NCBI RefSeq assembly: GCF_000153465.1
Contig: NZ_CH672387.1
Span: 3,937,955 to 4,001,954, forward strand
DNA length: 64,000 nt
Reading direction: 5' to 3'
DNA from: Aurantimonas manganoxydans SI85-9A1
Lineage (GTDB): Bacteria > Pseudomonadota > Alphaproteobacteria > Rhizobiales > Rhizobiaceae
A program made the position numbers and the translations under genes. Positions 42,102-50,726 of the stretch are shown here, piece after piece. The notes under the pieces were generated by a model that was given only the letters and a program-made list of their open reading frames with translations, had not been told where the DNA came from and ran no database searches. The first letter of the stretch is position 1. Each line of letters starts with the position of its first letter.

Positions 42102-42860
42102 TTGGACGCCACCCTGCTTCCGCCGGGCCTTGCGGCCGGAACCGTGCTGCTGCTGATCGTGGCGAGCTTCTTCACGTCAGCCGCCACCGCCGCCTTCGGC
42201 ATCGGGGGCGGGCTGTCGCTCCTTGCCATCATGAGCACGGTGCTGCCGGTGGCGGTGCTGATTCCCGTCCATGGGCTGGTGCAGCTCGCCTCCAATCTCG
42301 GACGTGTGCTGGTGCAGCGGCGGGCCGTTTCCTACCGGGCGTTGCTGCCGTTTCTGGCCGGGGCGGCACTGGGCGCCCTGATCGGCGCGCGCTTCGTCGT
42401 CACCCTGCCGGAAGCGGTGCTGCAGACGACGCTCGGCGCGTTCATCCTGATCCTCGCTTTGGCGAAGCTGCCGGCGATCGGCCGGATCGGGCCGCCGGGC
42501 TTTGCCTTCGCCGGTCTGGTCACGACGTTCCTGTCGATGTTCGTCGGGGCCACCGCGCCGATCAACGCGGCGTTCTTCGCCAAGGCCTTCGACGACCGCA
42601 CGGAGCTGGTCGCGACGCTGGCGGCGACGACCTTCCTGCAGCATCTGTTCAAGAGCCTCGCCTTCTTCGCCCTCGGCGTCGGGCTGGCCGCCTATGCGCC
42701 GCTGATCGCCGCGATGATCGTCACGGGCTTTGCCGGCACGCTGGCCGGAACGGCGCTGCTGAAGCGTATCGACGAACGGCTGTTCCGCTTCGTCCTGACG
42801 GCGATCCTCGTCGTGATCTCGCTCGATCTCCTGCGTCGCGGCCTGACCGGGCTGCTGTGA
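42102..42860 (+). CDS. Sulfite exporter TauE/SafE-family membrane protein
   Basis: A 252-residue membrane protein with seven to eight helices. The two internal halves of the TauE/SafE fold can be seen: SFFTSAATAAFGIGGGLSLLAIMSTVLPVAVLIPVHGLVQLASN and FVGATAPINAAFFAKAFDD, each with a Gly/Pro-rich helix break. Family members export sulfoacetate, sulfite or other small anions; the substrate is unknown. No ATG fits, and TTG 42102 is taken as start (GTG 42141 would remove the first residues before TM1). It is convergent with uppP, 16 bases apart. Confidence 0.83.
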   Translation: MDATLLPPGLAAGTVLLLIVASFFTSAATAAFGIGGGLSLLAIMSTVLPVAVLIPVHGLVQLASNLGRVLVQRRAVSYRALLPFLAGAALGALIGARFVVTLPEAVLQTTLGAFILILALAKLPAIGRIGPPGFAFAGLVTTFLSMFVGATAPINAAFFAKAFDDRTELVATLAATTFLQHLFKSLAFFALGVGLAAYAPLIAAMIVTGFAGTLAGTALLKRIDERLFRFVLTAILVVISLDLLRRGLTGLL

Positions 42861-42876
42861 GCCGAAGTCCCAGACG

Positions 42877-43767
42877 CTAGCGGGCAGGCTGCGCGCCGTC
42901 GGTGGCGAGCGGCTGCGAGGCGGAGGCCGGCACGGGCGTCGCGGCCTCGCCGCCCTCATCGGCCGGCAAGGCCAGCAGCAGCACCATGCCGACGAGGCCG
43001 ACGCCGATGCGCCACCAGGCGAAGACGGCAAAGCCGTGGCGCGAGACGAAATCGAGCAGGTAGCGCACGACGATCAGCGCCGAGACGAAGGCCATGACGA
43101 AGCCGATGACGATCAGCCCGGCATCATCGAGCGAAAGCACGTCGCGGTTCTTGATGAGGTCGTAGGTGAAGGCGCCGAGCATGGTCGGCATGGCCAGGAA
43201 GAAGGAGAATTCGGCCGCCGAGCGCTTGTCGGTGCCCATCAGGAGCGAGCCCGCGATGGTGGCGCCGGAGCGCGAGGTGCCCGGGATCAGCGCGAGACAC
43301 TGGAAGATGCCGATCTTCAGGCAGAGCGACAGCGGATAGTCCATGATGTCGTCGTAGCGCACGGCCCGCGGCATGCGGTCGATGACGAGAAGCAGGATGC
43401 CGCCGACGATCAGCGCGACGCAGATCACCATCGGCGTTTCGAACAGGATGGTCTTGATGAAGTCGTGCGCCAGAACGCCGACGAAGGCCGCGGGAAGGAA
43501 GGCGAGCAGGATGCCGGCGGCGAAGCGGCGGCTGCGAGGTTCGGTCGGCAGGGTGACGAAGATCCGCCAGAGCCGGCCGAAATACAGGATCAGGATGGCG
43601 AGAATCGCGCCGAGCTGGATCAGTACCTCGAAGCTGCGGGCGGTGGACTGGAAGCCGAGAAAATGGCCCAGCAGCAGGATGTGCCCGGTGGAGGAGACCG
43701 GAAGGAACTCGGTCAGTCCCTCGGTGATGCCCAGAATGACGGCGTCGCCGACTGCTGCGAAATCCAT
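42877..43767 (-). CDS. uppP: Undecaprenyl-diphosphatase
   Basis: A 296-residue integral membrane enzyme of the BacA/UppP family that converts undecaprenyl diphosphate to the monophosphate carrier for peptidoglycan synthesis, and whose overproduction gives bacitracin resistance. Both signature motifs are intact: [17 protein letters not shown] near the N-terminus (catalytic Glu and Ser) and [16 protein letters not shown] (catalytic Arg and Ser). It is slightly longer than usual owing to a polar, Ala/Pro-rich C-terminal tail of about 25 residues after the last helix. Confidence 0.95.
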   Translation of the reverse strand: MDFAAVGDAVILGITEGLTEFLPVSSTGHILLLGHFLGFQSTARSFEVLIQLGAILAILILYFGRLWRIFVTLPTEPRSRRFAAGILLAFLPAAFVGVLAHDFIKTILFETPMVICVALIVGGILLLVIDRMPRAVRYDDIMDYPLSLCLKIGIFQCLALIPGTSRSGATIAGSLLMGTDKRSAAEFSFFLAMPTMLGAFTYDLIKNRDVLSLDDAGLIVIGFVMAFVSALIVVRYLLDFVSRHGFAVFAWWRIGVGLVGMVLLLALPADEGGEAATPVPASASQPLATDGAQPAR

Positions 43768-44080
43768 GACAATCCCCTGCCCCGTTCCAGCGCGGCGTCT
43801 ACCCGATCTGCCGGAGAAGGGAAACGGGGACGGCCATCCGATGGCCGGAATCGTCGGCCAGTGTGGCGAGTGCGCCCGTCCGCGGCGTCGCCGGCGCCGC
43901 TTGCCGCCGGGGCGATTCCGGCTATGTCGCTCAAAGCAAAGGCAGACCCGTTGACGGTCCATTGACGAGTGTCTGCCATCATGACGCGCAGGGACGTCCA
44001 GTCGGGCGCGCCGTCGATCATTTCAAACAGGGGCAGCCCGCGCGCGGGTGATCCGTCCGAAGAGCACCCGATCCAACCGC
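43768..44080. promoter_or_regulatory. Divergent uppP / fzlA promoter region with a 17-bp palindrome
   Basis: This 313-base gap has no supported gene. CGGCCATCCGATGGCCG (43831-43847) is a perfect palindrome with 8-bp arms, 64 bases upstream of uppP. Two TTGACG hexamers (43951 and 43962) could be -35 elements toward fzlA, but no good -10 follows at the right distance, so no promoter is called. Confidence 0.4.
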
Positions 44081-44773
44081 ATGCTGAAGCTACACCATCA
44101 TCCGATGTCCGCCGCCTCGCGTTTCGTGCGGCTCGTCCTCGGGGAATATGGCGAGCGCGCCGAATATCTGGAGGAGCGTCCGTGGGAGAAGCGCCGCGAC
44201 TTCCTGGCGCTGAATCCGGCCGCGACCCTGCCGGTGATGCTTGAGGATGACGGGCCGGCGATCGTCGGCGCGACGGTGGCGGGCGAGTATCTCGACGAGA
44301 CCCGCGGCGTCTTCCAGCGCGACAAGCGGCTCCTGCCGGAAAAGCCGCTGGAGCGGGCCGAGGTGCGGCGGCTGACCGAGTGGTTCCTGGGCAAGCTCGA
44401 CAGCGAGGTCACGCGCTATCTTGTCCGCGAACGGGTGTTCAAGCTGGAAATGAGCGCCGATGCCGGCGGCGGACCGCCGGACGCCTCGGCGATCCGCGCG
44501 GCACGGGCCAATCTGAAGCATCATCTGCGCTATCTCGGCTGGCTGGCCGAAAGCCGCGACTGGCTGGCCGGCCCGCGGCTCTCCTATGCCGATCTGGCGG
44601 CTGCGGCCGAACTCTCGATCCTCGACTATCTCGGCGAGATCCCGTGGGAGAAGGAGCCGGCGGCCAAGGACTGGTACATGCGGATCAAGTCGCGCCCGTC
44701 CTTCCGCCCCCTCCTGACCGAGCGCGTGCGCGGCCTACCGCCGGTGCATCACTACGTCCAGCTCGACTTCTGA
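44081..44773 (+). CDS. fzlA: FtsZ-binding GST-fold protein FzlA
   Basis: A 230-residue glutathione-transferase-fold protein. It opens MLKLHHHPMSAASRFVRLVLGEY, continues ERPWEKRRDFLALNPAATLPVML, and ends PPVHHYVQLDF; the start and the conserved C-terminal tail both match FzlA of Caulobacter as I remember it. There FzlA binds FtsZ filaments and is needed to activate septal wall synthesis, with the C-terminal tail essential for function. It lacks convincing glutathione-binding residues. Start 44081 follows the family; upstream ATG 44048 would add 11 residues. Neighbours are uppP and queG. Confidence 0.88.
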   Translation: MLKLHHHPMSAASRFVRLVLGEYGERAEYLEERPWEKRRDFLALNPAATLPVMLEDDGPAIVGATVAGEYLDETRGVFQRDKRLLPEKPLERAEVRRLTEWFLGKLDSEVTRYLVRERVFKLEMSADAGGGPPDASAIRAARANLKHHLRYLGWLAESRDWLAGPRLSYADLAAAAELSILDYLGEIPWEKEPAAKDWYMRIKSRPSFRPLLTERVRGLPPVHHYVQLDF

Positions 44774-44830
44774 GCCGCAGCGCGGGCCCCGGGGCGTGCG
44801 CCGGAGCGTCGAACCGACTATATCGCCACC

Positions 44831-45976
44831 ATGACCGCGCGCGAGACACTGACCGACTTCATCCGCAAGGACGCCGGCCGGCTGGGCTTTTCGGCGGTCG
44901 GCATCGCGCCTGGAACCGGCGATGTCGCGGCCGGGCCCCGCCTCGACGAGTTCATCGCCAAGGGCCGCTACGGCACGATGGGCTGGATGCCCGAGACGGC
45001 GGAGCGTCGACGCTCCGCCCGGGCGCTGTGGCCCGACGTGCGCTCGATCGTCGTTCTCGGCATGAATTACGGCCCGCAGGACGACCCGCTGGCGATCCTG
45101 CAGCGTCCGGATCGCGGCGCGATCTCGGTCTATGCCCGCCACCGCGACTATCACGACGTCATCAAGGGCCGGCTCAAGGAACTGGCCGGCCGCATGGTCG
45201 CCAAGGCCCGCCAGTCAGGGCTCGGCGAGCACGACGCCAAAGTCTTCGTCGACACCGCACCGGTGATGGAAAAGCCGCTCGGCGAGATGGCGGGCCTCGG
45301 CTGGCAGGGCAAGCACACCAACCTCGTCTCGCGCGAGCACGGCTCCTGGCTGTTCCTCGGCTCGATCTTCACCACGCTGGAGATGACGCCCGACGCGCCG
45401 GGCCGCGATCTCTGCGGTTCCTGCCGGGCCTGCCAGGACGTCTGCCCGACCGACGCCTTTCCCGAGCCCTACAAGCTCGATGCGCGGCGCTGCATCTCCT
45501 ACCTGACGATCGAGACCCGCAAGCCGGTGCCGCAAGAATTCCGGGCGGCCATGGGCAACCGCATCTATGGCTGCGACGACTGCCTCGCCGTCTGCCCCTG
45601 GAACAAGTTTGCCGGCAAAGCCAGCGAAGCCAAGCTGATCGCCCGCGAGGATCTCAACGCGCCGACACTCGCCGATCTCCTCGCGCTGGACGATGCCGCC
45701 TTCCGCGCCCTGTTTTCCGGTTCGCCGATCAAGCGGATCGGGCGCGACAAGTTCGTGTCCAACTGCCTGATCGCCGCCGGCAATTCCGGCGATGCGACGC
45801 TGCTCGGTGCCGTGAGAGAGCATCTCACGGACGCCGCGCCCCTCGTGCGGGCCATGGCGATCTGGGCGCTCGCCCGGCTGTCGCCCGAAGACGCCTTGCA
45901 GCGCCGGTCCGCCGCGCTTGATAGGGAAGACGATCCCGTCGTCAGGAGCGAATGGCATGCCCTTCAAGGACCGTAA
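44831..45976 (+). CDS. queG: Epoxyqueuosine reductase
   Basis: A 381-residue cobalamin-dependent iron-sulfur enzyme for the last step of queuosine synthesis in tRNA. Two 4Fe-4S motifs are seen, [12 protein letters not shown] and [10 protein letters not shown]. The catalytic/cobalamin region [26 protein letters not shown] and [11 protein letters not shown] match QueG. A C-terminal HEAT-like tail ([19 protein letters not shown]) is also usual. It lies 57 bases after fzlA. No ribosome-binding site is obvious. Its last 20 bases overlap the start of the AIG-repeat gene. Confidence 0.95.
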   Translation: MTARETLTDFIRKDAGRLGFSAVGIAPGTGDVAAGPRLDEFIAKGRYGTMGWMPETAERRRSARALWPDVRSIVVLGMNYGPQDDPLAILQRPDRGAISVYARHRDYHDVIKGRLKELAGRMVAKARQSGLGEHDAKVFVDTAPVMEKPLGEMAGLGWQGKHTNLVSREHGSWLFLGSIFTTLEMTPDAPGRDLCGSCRACQDVCPTDAFPEPYKLDARRCISYLTIETRKPVPQEFRAAMGNRIYGCDDCLAVCPWNKFAGKASEAKLIAREDLNAPTLADLLALDDAAFRALFSGSPIKRIGRDKFVSNCLIAAGNSGDATLLGAVREHLTDAAPLVRAMAIWALARLSPEDALQRRSAALDREDDPVVRSEWHALQGP

Positions 45977-46292
45977 GCCATCCCGATCCGGCGCCCGCGA
46001 TGCCGGCGTCGAGGCCCAGGTGCGACGGGCCGTCGGCCAGCTGCGTCACGGCGCGCAGGTGACACCGGCCACTGCCGCGGGCTCTGCGGCGCTCGGTGCC
46101 GGCGCAATCGGCGCATTGGCCATCGGCGCTCTGGCGATCGGATCGGTGGCGGTGGGCGCCTTCGCCATCGGGCGATTGTCCGTCGGGAGAGCTCGTATCG
46201 GAACGGCCGACATCGGCAGGCTGCGGATCGGCCGGCTGGAACTCGGCGAGATGGCCCGGCCGCACGATCCTGCCGAACCCTGGAGCGACTGA
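45957..46292 (+). CDS. Small protein with eleven tandem xIGxL pentapeptides
   Basis: A 111-residue protein I do not recognise as a named family. Residues 1-42 are basic and polar. From residue 46 to 97 an (I/V/L)-Gly pair recurs every five residues without a break: Gly at 47, 52, 57, 62, 67, 72, 77, 82, 87, 92 and 97, as in [18 protein letters not shown] and then [18 protein letters not shown]. The first half is hydrophobic with small residues, the second half basic. Strict period five recalls pentapeptide-repeat quadrilateral beta-helices; alternatively the hydrophobic half could be a glycine-zipper membrane hairpin. AGGAG is eight bases before ATG 45957. It overlaps queG and lies 4 bases before the SDR gene. 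Confidence 0.75.
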   Translation: MPFKDRKPSRSGARDAGVEAQVRRAVGQLRHGAQVTPATAAGSAALGAGAIGALAIGALAIGSVAVGAFAIGRLSVGRARIGTADIGRLRIGRLELGEMARPHDPAEPWSD

Positions 46293-46296
46293 CCCC

Positions 46297-47217
46297 ATGC
46301 ATTTCTTCGTCTTCGGCCACGGCTATTCGGCCGGGCACTTCGTCGACACGCTCGATCCGCACGACGTCACCGGCGTGACGGTGCGCACGGCGGACAAGGC
46401 GAGCCGGCTGGCGGCACATCATCTCAAACCCTTCGTCTTCGACGGCGAGCACCCGACCGACGGCATCTCGCCGGCGCTCTACCGCGCCACGCATCTGCTC
46501 GTCTCGGTGCCGCCGGGCCATGCCGCGCCGACGGGCGCCAGCGTCGGCGGCGCCAATGCGCGGCCCGGCGACCCGGTGCTGCGCTGGTATGGCGACGCGA
46601 TCGCCCATGGCTGCCCGAAACTCGAATGGATCGGCTATCTGTCCACGGTCGGGGTCTATGGCGACCATGATGGCGGCTGGGTGGACGAGGACAGCGAGAC
46701 GCGGCCGGTCTCGGAACGATCGAAGGCCCGCATCGCCGCCGAAACGGCCTGGCAGGAGGCGGCGGCGACGCGGCGGGTGCCGCTTGCGATCCTGCGCCTG
46801 TCCGGCATTTACGGCCCCGGCCGCAACGGCTTCGTCAATCTGGCGAAGGGAACCGCTAAGCGGCTGGTAAAGCCCGGCCAGGTGTTCAACCGGATCCATG
46901 TCGACGACATCGCCGGGGCGCTGAGCCTGCTGGCGGAACAGCGGCTCGGCGGCCTCTACAACGTCACCGACGACGAGCCGGCCCCGCCGCAGGAGGTGGT
47001 CGCCCATGCCGCGGCGATGGCTGGTGTCGAACCGCCGCCGGAAATCCCCTTCGACGCCGCCGAACTCTCGCCGATGGCGCGCAGCTTCTATGGCGAGAAC
47101 AAGCGGGTTTCCAACGCAAGGATCAAGAAAGCAGGCTACCAGTTCCGCCATCCGACCTATCGCGAGGGACTGGAGAGCGTGCGGGCCGATGCGGCGCTGA
47201 TCGGCGCCGGCAGCTAA
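46297..47217 (+). CDS. NAD-dependent epimerase/dehydratase-family protein (extended SDR-like)
   Basis: A 306-residue SDR. The N-terminus FFVFGHGYSAGHFV has a modified glycine-rich loop (GHGYSA instead of GxxGxxG). A typical segment IGYLSTVGVYGDHDGGWVDEDS follows, but the usual YxxxK is replaced by a SKARIAAETAW stretch, so catalytic activity is doubtful. ILRLSGIYGPGRNGF and FNRIHVDDIAGAL are family blocks. Related proteins lie beside queG in many Hyphomicrobiales. Substrate unknown. It could be an NAD-binding scaffold rather than an enzyme. Confidence 0.83.
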   Translation: MHFFVFGHGYSAGHFVDTLDPHDVTGVTVRTADKASRLAAHHLKPFVFDGEHPTDGISPALYRATHLLVSVPPGHAAPTGASVGGANARPGDPVLRWYGDAIAHGCPKLEWIGYLSTVGVYGDHDGGWVDEDSETRPVSERSKARIAAETAWQEAAATRRVPLAILRLSGIYGPGRNGFVNLAKGTAKRLVKPGQVFNRIHVDDIAGALSLLAEQRLGGLYNVTDDEPAPPQEVVAHAAAMAGVEPPPEIPFDAAELSPMARSFYGENKRVSNARIKKAGYQFRHPTYREGLESVRADAALIGAGS

Positions 47218-47232
47218 GGGCGGCCTTCCGCG

Positions 47233-47622
47233 TCAGGCGGTCTGCAGCCCGCAATGGACGGCCAGCGCTGCCATGTCCGGATCGGCGTGCAGAACGCGAT
47301 GTCCGCGGTCGATGGCATGGGCGGCGATCAGCGCCGCTTCGGGCCGCTGCAACGCGACGCCCCTGCCCCGCAAGCTCCGCGCGAGACCGGCAGCCCGACC
47401 GACCGACCGCTCGCCCGTGACGGGCAGGACCGGAAACTGGCGCAGATAGCGACCGATACGGTCGGCGTCGCGATCATCCGCCGCCCCTGCCAGCAGCCGG
47501 AAAAGGGTCAGATCGGCAATCCCGATCTCCGACAGATCGGGGCTCTCCCGCAGCATCCGGAGTTCGCGCGTGTCCTCGCCCCTCAGATTGGCGATCCAGA
47601 CCGAGGCGTCGACGAGGATCAT
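47233..47622 (-). CDS. vapC: PIN-domain toxin VapC, catalytic site partly eroded
   Basis: A 129-residue PIN-domain protein paired with a VapB antitoxin by an ATGA overlap. The N-terminus MILVDASVWI supplies the first Asp (Asp5). The third pair is present in LHADPDM (Asp114, Asp116). The usual Glu of the second motif (xAExLxG) is Arg42 in LFRLLAG. The Asp expected in the fourth-helix motif (xxDxLIA) appears as Ala96 in PEAALIA, with Glu95 next to it. Two of the four metal-binding acids are therefore missing or shifted. VapC toxins are Mg-dependent RNases, so this one may be inactive or altered. Confidence 0.83.
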   Translation of the reverse strand: MILVDASVWIANLRGEDTRELRMLRESPDLSEIGIADLTLFRLLAGAADDRDADRIGRYLRQFPVLPVTGERSVGRAAGLARSLRGRGVALQRPEAALIAAHAIDRGHRVLHADPDMAALAVHCGLQTA

Positions 47623-47828
47623 CCGCCGGCCGCGTCCGTCTGGCCGGGTCCGTCCGTTCCGGGCCCCGGCCACCCCATGCCGTGCATGTCGGCGAGGGCG
47701 CGGCGGCGGCGCTCCTGGGCAATCAGCCGGCGCAGGGCCTCCTCGACCGTCGCCTTCTTGGTCGAGAGGCCCGCCGCAGCCATCGCCTCGGCCATCAGTC
47801 GGTCGTCGATCTCGATATTGGTGCGCAT
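47619..47828 (-). CDS. vapB: VapB-family antitoxin
   Basis: A 69-residue antitoxin. MRTNIEIDDRLMAEAMAAAG followed by STKKATVEEALRRLIAQERRRRAL is a textbook VapB ribbon-helix-helix start and helix pair. The C-terminal tail (MHGMGWPGPGTDGPGQ) is Gly/Pro-rich and would be the toxin-wrapping, unstructured part. It is the first gene of the vapBC operon and overlaps vapC by four bases. A 12-bp inverted repeat just upstream is the likely auto-regulatory operator. Confidence 0.88.
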   Translation of the reverse strand: MRTNIEIDDRLMAEAMAAAGLSTKKATVEEALRRLIAQERRRRALADMHGMGWPGPGTDGPGQTDAAGG

Positions 47829-47837
47829 GACCCGCTC

Positions 47838-47871
47838 CGATGTGCAGACAGGCCCAGCGGTCTACACATCG
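47838..47871 (-). promoter_or_regulatory. Inverted repeat, candidate vapBC operator
   Basis: CGATGTGCAGAC (47838-47849) and GTCTACACATCG (47860-47871) are complementary at 11 of 12 positions across a 10-base spacer. The repeat begins 10 bases upstream of the vapB start, where VapB/VapBC complexes usually bind to repress their own promoter. Confidence 0.65.
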
Positions 47872-47924
47872 CTCCGGATCGCTTCAAGCCGCGTGCCTCT
47901 GGCCGGGCGATTCCAAGCGAAGGC

Positions 47925-49445
47925 CTAGCGTTCGATGCGGTCGATGAACCAGCGGGTCAACCGGGTCCAGACCTCGTCCTTCTCGGCGTAATCCTCGACG
48001 CCGTGCTCCAGGTTCGGATTGTCGTTGACCTCGATCAGGAAGACGCCGTCGTCGGTCTCCTTCAGATCGACGCCATAGAGGCCGTCGCCGATGCAGCGGG
48101 CGCCGCGCAGGCCCGCGTCGAGCACATGCGGCGGCGCCTCGCCCAGCGCGAAAGGCCGGAAGCCGCCTTCCATCGGCCGGCCGCCGGTCTCGTGGTTGAT
48201 GATTTGCCAGTGCTCGCCGGCCATCAGATACTGGACGGCGAAGAGCGGTTCGCCGCCAAGGACGCCGATACGCCAGTCGAATTTCGTCGGCATGAACTTC
48301 TGGGCGATCAGCAGGTCGGAATCCTCCAGCCATGCCGTCGCCAGCCTGACCAGCCCGGCCATGTCGTCGAGCTTCTTGACGCCGCGCGAGAAGGAGCCGT
48401 CGGGGATCTTCAGCACCATGGGGAAGCCAAGTTCGTCGGCCGCCTTCTGGAAATCCTCCTTGCCGCCGATCATCACCGAGGGCGGTGTCGCCACCCCGTT
48501 CGCCGCCATCAGCTCGTTGCAATAGACCTTGTTGGTGCAGCGGATCATCGAGATCGGATCGTCGATGACCGGCATGCCCTCCTGCATGGCGCGCCTTGCG
48601 AAGCGATAGGTGTGGTTGGAGATCGAGGTCGTCTCGCGGATGAAAAGCGCGTCGAAATTGGCCAGTCGCGGCAGGTCGCGGCGGGTGATCGGCTCGACGT
48701 CGACGCCGAGCCGTGCGGCCGTGCGGGCCCAGTGCTTGAGCGTGTCCACCGAGGACGGCGGCAACGTCTCGTTGGGATCGTAGAGCGTCGCGAAGGCATA
48801 TTTCGCCGGGGTCTTGGCCTTGGCGGCGCGCCATTCGCGGGCGGTGTAGCGCTCCATGGCGGCCAGCAGCCGGCCGGTCTCGGCCGCATCCAGCTTGGCG
48901 GGCGCGGCAAAGCCGATGCGTCGGATCTTTGCCCGGCGGTCGAGCGGTGCCGATTGGCTCGTGCGCCGAGCCGGCGATGCCGAGGCCGCCGGTCGCTCCG
49001 TGGCTTCGGCGCCGTCCAGATGCACCTCCAGCGCCGGGGCGCGGAACCAGTCGAAGACCAGCTTGGCGAAGCGCTCCAGGCGTGGATCGTCGGTGTAGCC
49101 GAAATAGATCCGGATCGGGGAAGCTGGCCGCTCGCCCTTTTCCAGCGCCTTGGCGAGGGCCGCGTCCAGTTCCGGCAGGGCGTTCTCGTAGAGCTTCTTC
49201 TCCGACAGGTCGATCATCGTCTCGACCGAGGGAATGATGCGATGGCCCCGCGCCTCGGCGAGCAGCGAGCCGTAATAGGCGCGGCTCTGATAGGCGTAGG
49301 AGCGCGACAGATTGATGATCTTGGGGCGCTGGCCGCGGAACAGGCCCGGCCGCGCGAGATAGTCGCGCACCGTCATGACCTTGTGCGGCGTCGCGCCATT
49401 GTCGAGATCGGACAGGCGTCCGACGAGAACCACCCATTGGGACAT
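47925..49445 (-). CDS. RimK-type ATP-grasp ligase with N-terminal RLAN domain
   Basis: A 506-residue predicted amino-acid/peptide ligase. The N-terminal RLAN domain (about 1-200; WVVLVGRLSDLDN, INLSRSYAYQSRAYYGSLLAEARGHRIIPS) precedes a linker (about 145-170, Ala/Ser-rich) and a RimK-like ATP-grasp domain (about 260-500): MIRCTNKVYCNELMAANGV, FPMVLKIPDGSFSRGVKK (ATP lysines), LLIAQKFMPTKFDWRIGVL, and Mg-binding YGVDLKE and FLIEVNDNPN. ATP-grasp enzymes of this group join amino acids through acyl-phosphates. Nine bases upstream ends a GNAT-peptidase C39 fusion gene, so the two are one operon. No substrate is known to me. Confidence 0.88.
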   Translation of the reverse strand: MSQWVVLVGRLSDLDNGATPHKVMTVRDYLARPGLFRGQRPKIINLSRSYAYQSRAYYGSLLAEARGHRIIPSVETMIDLSEKKLYENALPELDAALAKALEKGERPASPIRIYFGYTDDPRLERFAKLVFDWFRAPALEVHLDGAEATERPAASASPARRTSQSAPLDRRAKIRRIGFAAPAKLDAAETGRLLAAMERYTAREWRAAKAKTPAKYAFATLYDPNETLPPSSVDTLKHWARTAARLGVDVEPITRRDLPRLANFDALFIRETTSISNHTYRFARRAMQEGMPVIDDPISMIRCTNKVYCNELMAANGVATPPSVMIGGKEDFQKAADELGFPMVLKIPDGSFSRGVKKLDDMAGLVRLATAWLEDSDLLIAQKFMPTKFDWRIGVLGGEPLFAVQYLMAGEHWQIINHETGGRPMEGGFRPFALGEAPPHVLDAGLRGARCIGDGLYGVDLKETDDGVFLIEVNDNPNLEHGVEDYAEKDEVWTRLTRWFIDRIER

Positions 49446-49454
49446 GAAAGACGG

Positions 49455-50726
49455 CTAAGCCTCGCGCCTGGACAGAAACACCGCGGCCCGGAGGCCGACC
49501 TTGCCGAAACGCGCGATCCGGTCGAAGGTCTCATAGGGGATCGGAAGATTGGCCGCGTCGGCGACCGTCTCGCCGCGCTCGTCGGCGACCCAGGGGTCGT
49601 GGATGACGATATGGCGGCCGTCGTCGCCATGGGCGAGCACCCAGTGCGGCACCTTCTTGCCGAACATGTGATAGCCCGAGATCAGGACGACGGCGGTCTT
49701 GCCGGCGGCGATCGCGGCGCGCAGATCGTCGAGGGTGAAGCGCCCGATTGTCACGTCGATGGCGTAGCGCTCGGCCCGGCGGCGGAAATCCTCCTGTGCG
49801 AGCCCCATCACCACCTGCTTCTCGGGATTGCGGACGCCTTCGAGAAACAGGTCGCCCGGCTCGGACACATGAATCTCGGCGGCAAGGCCCGCCTCATGGG
49901 CGGCGACGGCCAGGCCGTAGGGCTCGCAGCCGCCCGGCCCCGACATCATGAAGATGGTCGTCGCCTCGCGCCACAGCCGGATCTCGGTCACCGGCTCCAG
50001 CACGAAGCCCGGAATGTCGCGGCCCATGGCCATCATCAGGCAGCAGGCGCCGCAGGTGAAATCGGTGGTCTGCTCGTAATAGGGCACGCCGGTGTCGATC
50101 GGATGGTCGCCGCGCAGCGTCTTCTCGAAGCGCAGCGCCGTCTCGTGATCGGCGTAATAGTCGAGATAGGTGCCGATGGGGCGGAAGCCCTCGCCGCGAT
50201 AGAGGGCGATGGCGGCGGCGTTGTCGGCGCGCACTTCCAGCCGCAGGGCGATGCGATCGCGGTCGAAGGCAGCGGCCTCCGCCGCCTTCAGGAGCGCCCT
50301 GCCGATGCCGCGTCCCGCCGCCTGGGGAGAGACCGCGATGGAATAGAGCCGGGCGAGACCGGTGCCGCGCCGCACGAGGAGCGCGGCATAGGCGAGAATC
50401 GGGCCGGATCGCGGCGCATCGCCAGCAGGGCGCGGCGCGGCTGCTTTTGTGGCTTCGACGCTCCCCTCGCCTGCGTCGCCGACACCGGTCGCCTCGACGA
50501 CGAGGACGACGGCGCTGGGCGAGGCGATGAGATTGCGGAAGGAGCGCCGGGAAATCCGGTCGGCCTCGAAGACGGCGGTCTCGATCGCCACGAGGGGCTC
50601 GAGATCACCCGGCCGCGCGGGACGGATGACATATCCGGTGTGCGCGGCAGTTTCGGGTTGGTCATGGGATCGGGGGCGCCCGTCTTCCCTGGGGGAGACC
50701 GAACTGGTCGACGGCTGGTGCAGCAT
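49455..50726 (-). CDS. GNAT acetyltransferase / C39-like cysteine peptidase fusion
   Basis: About 423 residues. The N-terminal GNAT domain (about 30-180; RPARPGDLEPLVAIETAVF, YSIAVSPQAAGRGIGRALLKAA with the acetyl-CoA loop Q/R-xxG-x-G/A) is followed by a papain-like C39 peptidase domain (about 205-420). The peptidase has its Cys in YEQTTDFTCGACCLMMAMG, the His in VPHWVLAHGDDG and the Asp in IHDPW, so the triad looks complete. It is cytosolic, with no transporter domain attached, unlike bacteriocin-processing C39 proteins. The start is uncertain: ATG 50726 is used, ATG 50786 is possible, neither with a clear ribosome-binding site. It is the first gene of a two-gene operon with the RLAN-RimK ligase. 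Substrate unknown. Confidence 0.85.
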   Translation of the reverse strand: MLHQPSTSSVSPREDGRPRSHDQPETAAHTGYVIRPARPGDLEPLVAIETAVFEADRISRRSFRNLIASPSAVVLVVEATGVGDAGEGSVEATKAAAPRPAGDAPRSGPILAYAALLVRRGTGLARLYSIAVSPQAAGRGIGRALLKAAEAAAFDRDRIALRLEVRADNAAAIALYRGEGFRPIGTYLDYYADHETALRFEKTLRGDHPIDTGVPYYEQTTDFTCGACCLMMAMGRDIPGFVLEPVTEIRLWREATTIFMMSGPGGCEPYGLAVAAHEAGLAAEIHVSEPGDLFLEGVRNPEKQVVMGLAQEDFRRRAERYAIDVTIGRFTLDDLRAAIAAGKTAVVLISGYHMFGKKVPHWVLAHGDDGRHIVIHDPWVADERGETVADAANLPIPYETFDRIARFGKVGLRAAVFLSRREA

